Shown in pieces: positions 6,232 through 8,003 of a DNA stretch of 8,003 nt. The number at the start of each line of letters is the position of its first letter. Position 1 is the first letter of the stretch. A program made the position numbers and the translations under genes. The DNA comes from Thauera sp. UBA6194 (GTDB lineage: Bacteria > Pseudomonadota > Gammaproteobacteria > Burkholderiales > Rhodocyclaceae): contig DITC01000040.1 in NCBI GenBank assembly GCA_002422685.1, positions 1 through 8,003 of the forward strand. The letters run 5' to 3'. The notes below the pieces were generated by a model, which was not told the DNA's origin, searched no databases, and saw only the letters and a program-made list of their open reading frames with translations.

Positions 6232-6260
6232 TTGCCGGGGTGCGGGAGCGCGGCTAAGAT
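6232..6260 (+). promoter_or_regulatory. Probable sigma70 promoter of alaA
   Basis: TTGCCG (6232-6237), a 17-base spacer and TAAGAT (6255-6260) each match 4 of 6 consensus bases. Transcription would start near 6267, giving a leader of about 56 bases before the alaA ATG. The complementary strand of the same -10 region reads TATCTT and could serve the divergent gene, but its -35 match is poor. Confidence 0.5.
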
Positions 6261-6279
6261 AGCAATCTTTTGCGACGTC

Positions 6280-6308
6280 GGAAAACGGCGGCGCGGTTTC
6301 CATTTTTT
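6280..6308 (+). terminator. Terminator-like hairpin in the alaA leader (possible attenuator)
   Basis: GGAAA (6280-6284) pairs with TTTCC (6297-6301); two further inner pairs follow after one mismatch, and the structure is directly followed by A and six T's (6303-6308). It lies after the predicted alaA promoter and before the ribosome-binding site (GGAAGG, 6311-6316). The stem is short and partly A-T, so it would be at best a partial terminator. Confidence 0.4.
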
Positions 6309-6322
6309 CGGGAAGGGCAGGC

Positions 6323-7627
6323 ATGAAAGCGGTGAACAAACTCGAGCTCGCGACGGCAACTCCGGAACCGGTGGCCAAGGCCGAGGCGGGTGTCCCCGCG
6401 CCGCGCCCGATCCGCAAGTCCGCCAAGCTCGCCGAGGTCTGCTACGACATCCGCGGCCCGGTGCTGGTTCGCGCCAAGCAGATGGAAGACGAAGGCCACA
6501 AGATCATCAAGCTCAACATCGGCAACCTCGCCGCGTTCGGCTTCGATTCGCCCGAAGAGATCCAGATGGACATGATCCGCAACCTGCCCAACGCGGCCGG
6601 TTATTCGGACTCGAAGGGCATCTTCGCCGCGCGCAAGGCGGTGATGCACTACACCCAGCAAAAGGGCATCAAGGGCGTCACCATCGAGGACATCTACATC
6701 GGCAACGGGGTGTCCGAGCTCATCGTGATGGCGATGAACGCGCTGCTCGACGCCGGCGACGAGGTGCTGGTGCCGGCGCCCGATTACCCGCTGTGGACCG
6801 CGGCGGTGAGCCTGTCGGGCGGCAGGCCGGTGCATTACCTGTGCGACGAGTCCAAGGGCTGGCTGCCGGACATCGAGGACATGCGCGCCAAGATCAACGC
6901 CAACACGCGCGCGATCGTGGTGATCAACCCGAACAACCCGACCGGCGCGGTGTATCCGGACGAGACGCTCAAGCAGATCATCGAGCTCGCCCGCGAGCAC
7001 GACCTGATCATCTACGCCGACGAGGTCTACGACAAGGTGCTGTACGACGGCATCAAGCACACCTCGATGGCGGCGCTGTCCGAGGACGTGCTCACCATCA
7101 TCTTCAACGGCCTGTCCAAGAACTACCGTTCCTGCGGCTACCGCGCCGGCTGGATGGTGGTGTGCGGCGACAAGCGCCGCGCCGGCGACTACATCGAGGG
7201 CCTCAACATGCTGGCCTCGATGCGGCTGTGCGCCAACGTGCCCGGCCAGTACGCGATCCAGACTGCGCTCGGCGGCTACCAGAGCATCGACGACCTGGTC
7301 GCCGAGGGCGGACGCATGCGCCGCCAGCGCGACCTGGCGTGGGAGCTGATCACGAAGATCCCGGGCGTCACCTGCGTCAAGCCGCAGGCCACGCTTTACA
7401 TGTTCCCGAAGCTCGACCCGAAGATTTACCCGATCGAGGACGACCAGGCCTTCATCGCCGAACTGCTCGAAGAAGAGCGTGTGCTGCTGGTGCAGGGTTC
7501 GGGCTTCAACTGGCCCCACCCGGATCACTTCCGCCTCGTCTTCCTGCCCCACGAGGACAGCCTGCGCGATGCGATCGCCCGCGTCGCGCGCTTCCTCGAG
7601 GGTTACCGCAAACGCCACGGCACCTGA
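6323..7627 (+). CDS. alaA: Alanine aminotransferase AlaA (PLP-dependent, class I)
   Basis: This 434-residue fold-type I aminotransferase closely resembles E. coli AlaA (405 residues), which makes L-alanine from pyruvate using glutamate. Shared stretches include VCYDIRGPVL (39-48), IYIGNGVSELIV (124-135), PAPDYPLWTAAVSLS (151-165) and MLASMRLCANVP (296-307). Expected active-site residues are visible: Tyr155, Asn205 in NPNNPTG (202-208), Asp233 and Tyr236 in YADEVYD, the PLP lysine Lys266 in GLSKNYR, and carboxylate-binding Arg404 in DHFR. It differs from the E. coli NIGNPAPFGF segment, reading NIGNLAAFGF (65-74). The N-terminus has about 27 extra residues rich in Ala, Pro, Lys and Glu. ATG 6323 has a GGAAGG site 6 bases upstream. 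The gene is followed after 50 bases by hom on the same strand, probably as one operon. Confidence 0.95.
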   Translation: MKAVNKLELATATPEPVAKAEAGVPAPRPIRKSAKLAEVCYDIRGPVLVRAKQMEDEGHKIIKLNIGNLAAFGFDSPEEIQMDMIRNLPNAAGYSDSKGIFAARKAVMHYTQQKGIKGVTIEDIYIGNGVSELIVMAMNALLDAGDEVLVPAPDYPLWTAAVSLSGGRPVHYLCDESKGWLPDIEDMRAKINANTRAIVVINPNNPTGAVYPDETLKQIIELAREHDLIIYADEVYDKVLYDGIKHTSMAALSEDVLTIIFNGLSKNYRSCGYRAGWMVVCGDKRRAGDYIEGLNMLASMRLCANVPGQYAIQTALGGYQSIDDLVAEGGRMRRQRDLAWELITKIPGVTCVKPQATLYMFPKLDPKIYPIEDDQAFIAELLEEERVLLVQGSGFNWPHPDHFRLVFLPHEDSLRDAIARVARFLEGYRKRHGT

Positions 7628-7643
7628 GCGGCGGCGGCTCGTT

Positions 7644-7664
7644 CCTCACACCTCACTCCTCACT
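7644..7664 (+). repeat. Three tandem CCTCACN heptamers in the alaA-hom gap
   Basis: CCTCACA (7644-7650), CCTCACT (7651-7657) and CCTCACT (7658-7664) stand head to tail within the 50-base spacer between alaA and hom. The rest of the spacer before the hom ATG is also pyrimidine-rich with no purine-rich ribosome-binding site. It may be a replication-slippage repeat or a translation-related element. Confidence 0.7.
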
Positions 7665-7677
7665 TCTTACGCACACC

Positions 7678-8003
7678 ATGAAACCTATCAATGTTGGCCT
7701 GCTGGGCATCGGTACCGTCGGCGGCGGCACCTTCACCGTTCTGAAGCGTAACGCCGAGGAAATCACCCGGCGCGCCGGTCGTCCGATCGTCATCACCACC
7801 GTCGCGGACAAGAACCTCGAGCTCGCGCGCAAGGTCACCGGTGGCGACGTCAAGCTCACCGACGACGCCTTCTCGGTGGTGGCCGACCCCGAGATCGACA
7901 TCGTCGTCGAGCTCATCGGCGGCTACGGCGTGGCCAAGGAGCTGGTGCTCAAGGCGATCGAGAACGGCAAGCACGTGGTCACCGCCAACAAGGCGCTGCT
8001 GGC
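7678..8003 (+). CDS. hom: Homoserine dehydrogenase, N-terminal part (cut by window edge)
   Basis: The visible 108 residues are the start of an NAD(P)-binding Rossmann domain of homoserine dehydrogenase, which reduces aspartate semialdehyde to homoserine, the branch point to threonine and methionine. Evidence is GLLGIGTVGGG (7-17, the dinucleotide loop), the family segment DIVVELIGG (74-82) and HVVTANKALL (99-108), whose Lys105 is the conserved nucleotide-site lysine. There is no fused aspartokinase ahead of it, so this is the stand-alone form common in betaproteobacteria, which usually carries a C-terminal ACT domain beyond this edge (not visible here). ATG 7678 is the natural start: the Rossmann strand begins three residues later. 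No Shine-Dalgarno is seen; a pyrimidine-rich repeat precedes it. In betaproteobacteria hom is often followed by thrC, which cannot be checked here. Confidence 0.95.
   Translation, partial: MKPINVGLLGIGTVGGGTFTVLKRNAEEITRRAGRPIVITTVADKNLELARKVTGGDVKLTDDAFSVVADPEIDIVVELIGGYGVAKELVLKAIENGKHVVTANKALL

Noticed and set aside
4992..6257. 421-codon open frame on the + strand spanning bcp and the Mth938-domain gene
   Set aside because: It crosses two recognised genes and their gap on the opposite strand and shows no domain.
6270..6326. 18-codon TTG-start frame in the alaA leader whose TGA overlaps the alaA ATG
   Set aside because: The ATGA-like overlap is eye-catching, but there is no ribosome-binding site, TTG is a weak start and the peptide has no alanine-rich or regulatory run.
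6254..7618. 454-codon open frame on the - strand opposite alaA
   Set aside because: The translation is rich in Val, His, Asp and Arg with no known motif and sits opposite a strongly conserved aminotransferase.

Overview
The window is chromosomal DNA from a high-GC bacterium. Codons end mostly in G or C, and long empty reading frames mirror almost every real gene. The protein types and the order alaA-hom point to a betaproteobacterium, most likely Rhodocyclales (Azoarcus/Thauera/Aromatoleum-like). That placement rests on remembered family resemblance, not on a database search. Every gene is of a housekeeping or widespread conserved type. I see no transposase, phage gene, CRISPR array, tRNA or rRNA.

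Layout. Bases 1-185 hold the 3' end of an unrecognised cysteine-rich gene on the + strand, followed by a strong intrinsic terminator that probably serves both strands. Six genes then read on the - strand. In transcription order (right to left) they are: a Mth938/DUF498-domain protein (6179-5763), a Bcp/PrxQ peroxiredoxin (5627-5172), a PIN-PhoH ATPase (5100-3580), a four-part cNMP-like/CBS/CBS/DUF294 nucleotidyltransferase (3468-1570), a DnaQ-like exonuclease homologue overlapping it by ATGA (1573-932), and a secreted NlpC/P60 hydrolase (821-282) with its own promoter. The + strand resumes with alanine aminotransferase alaA (6323-7627), divergent from the Mth938 gene, then the 5' end of homoserine dehydrogenase hom (7678 to the edge).

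How the genes fit together. alaA and hom look like one amino-acid biosynthesis operon (alanine; threonine/methionine branch). bcp detoxifies peroxides, PhoH is a predicted RNA-acting PIN/ATPase, and NlpC/P60 trims peptidoglycan. The DUF294 protein and the exonuclease homologue are translationally coupled and probably work together. This pair is the least understood part of the window.

Most interesting points. (1) The exonuclease homologue has Asn in place of two of the catalytic Asp residues of the DEDDh site, so it may be a non-catalytic partner of the DUF294 protein. (2) The NlpC/P60 gene has a near-consensus sigma70 promoter whose -10 box ends 7 nt before the ATG, which predicts a leaderless mRNA. 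(3) The alaA leader contains a hairpin followed by six T's, a possible attenuator. (4) hom is preceded by a pyrimidine-rich heptamer repeat and has no visible Shine-Dalgarno sequence. I found no clearly new multi-gene defence or mobile system here.
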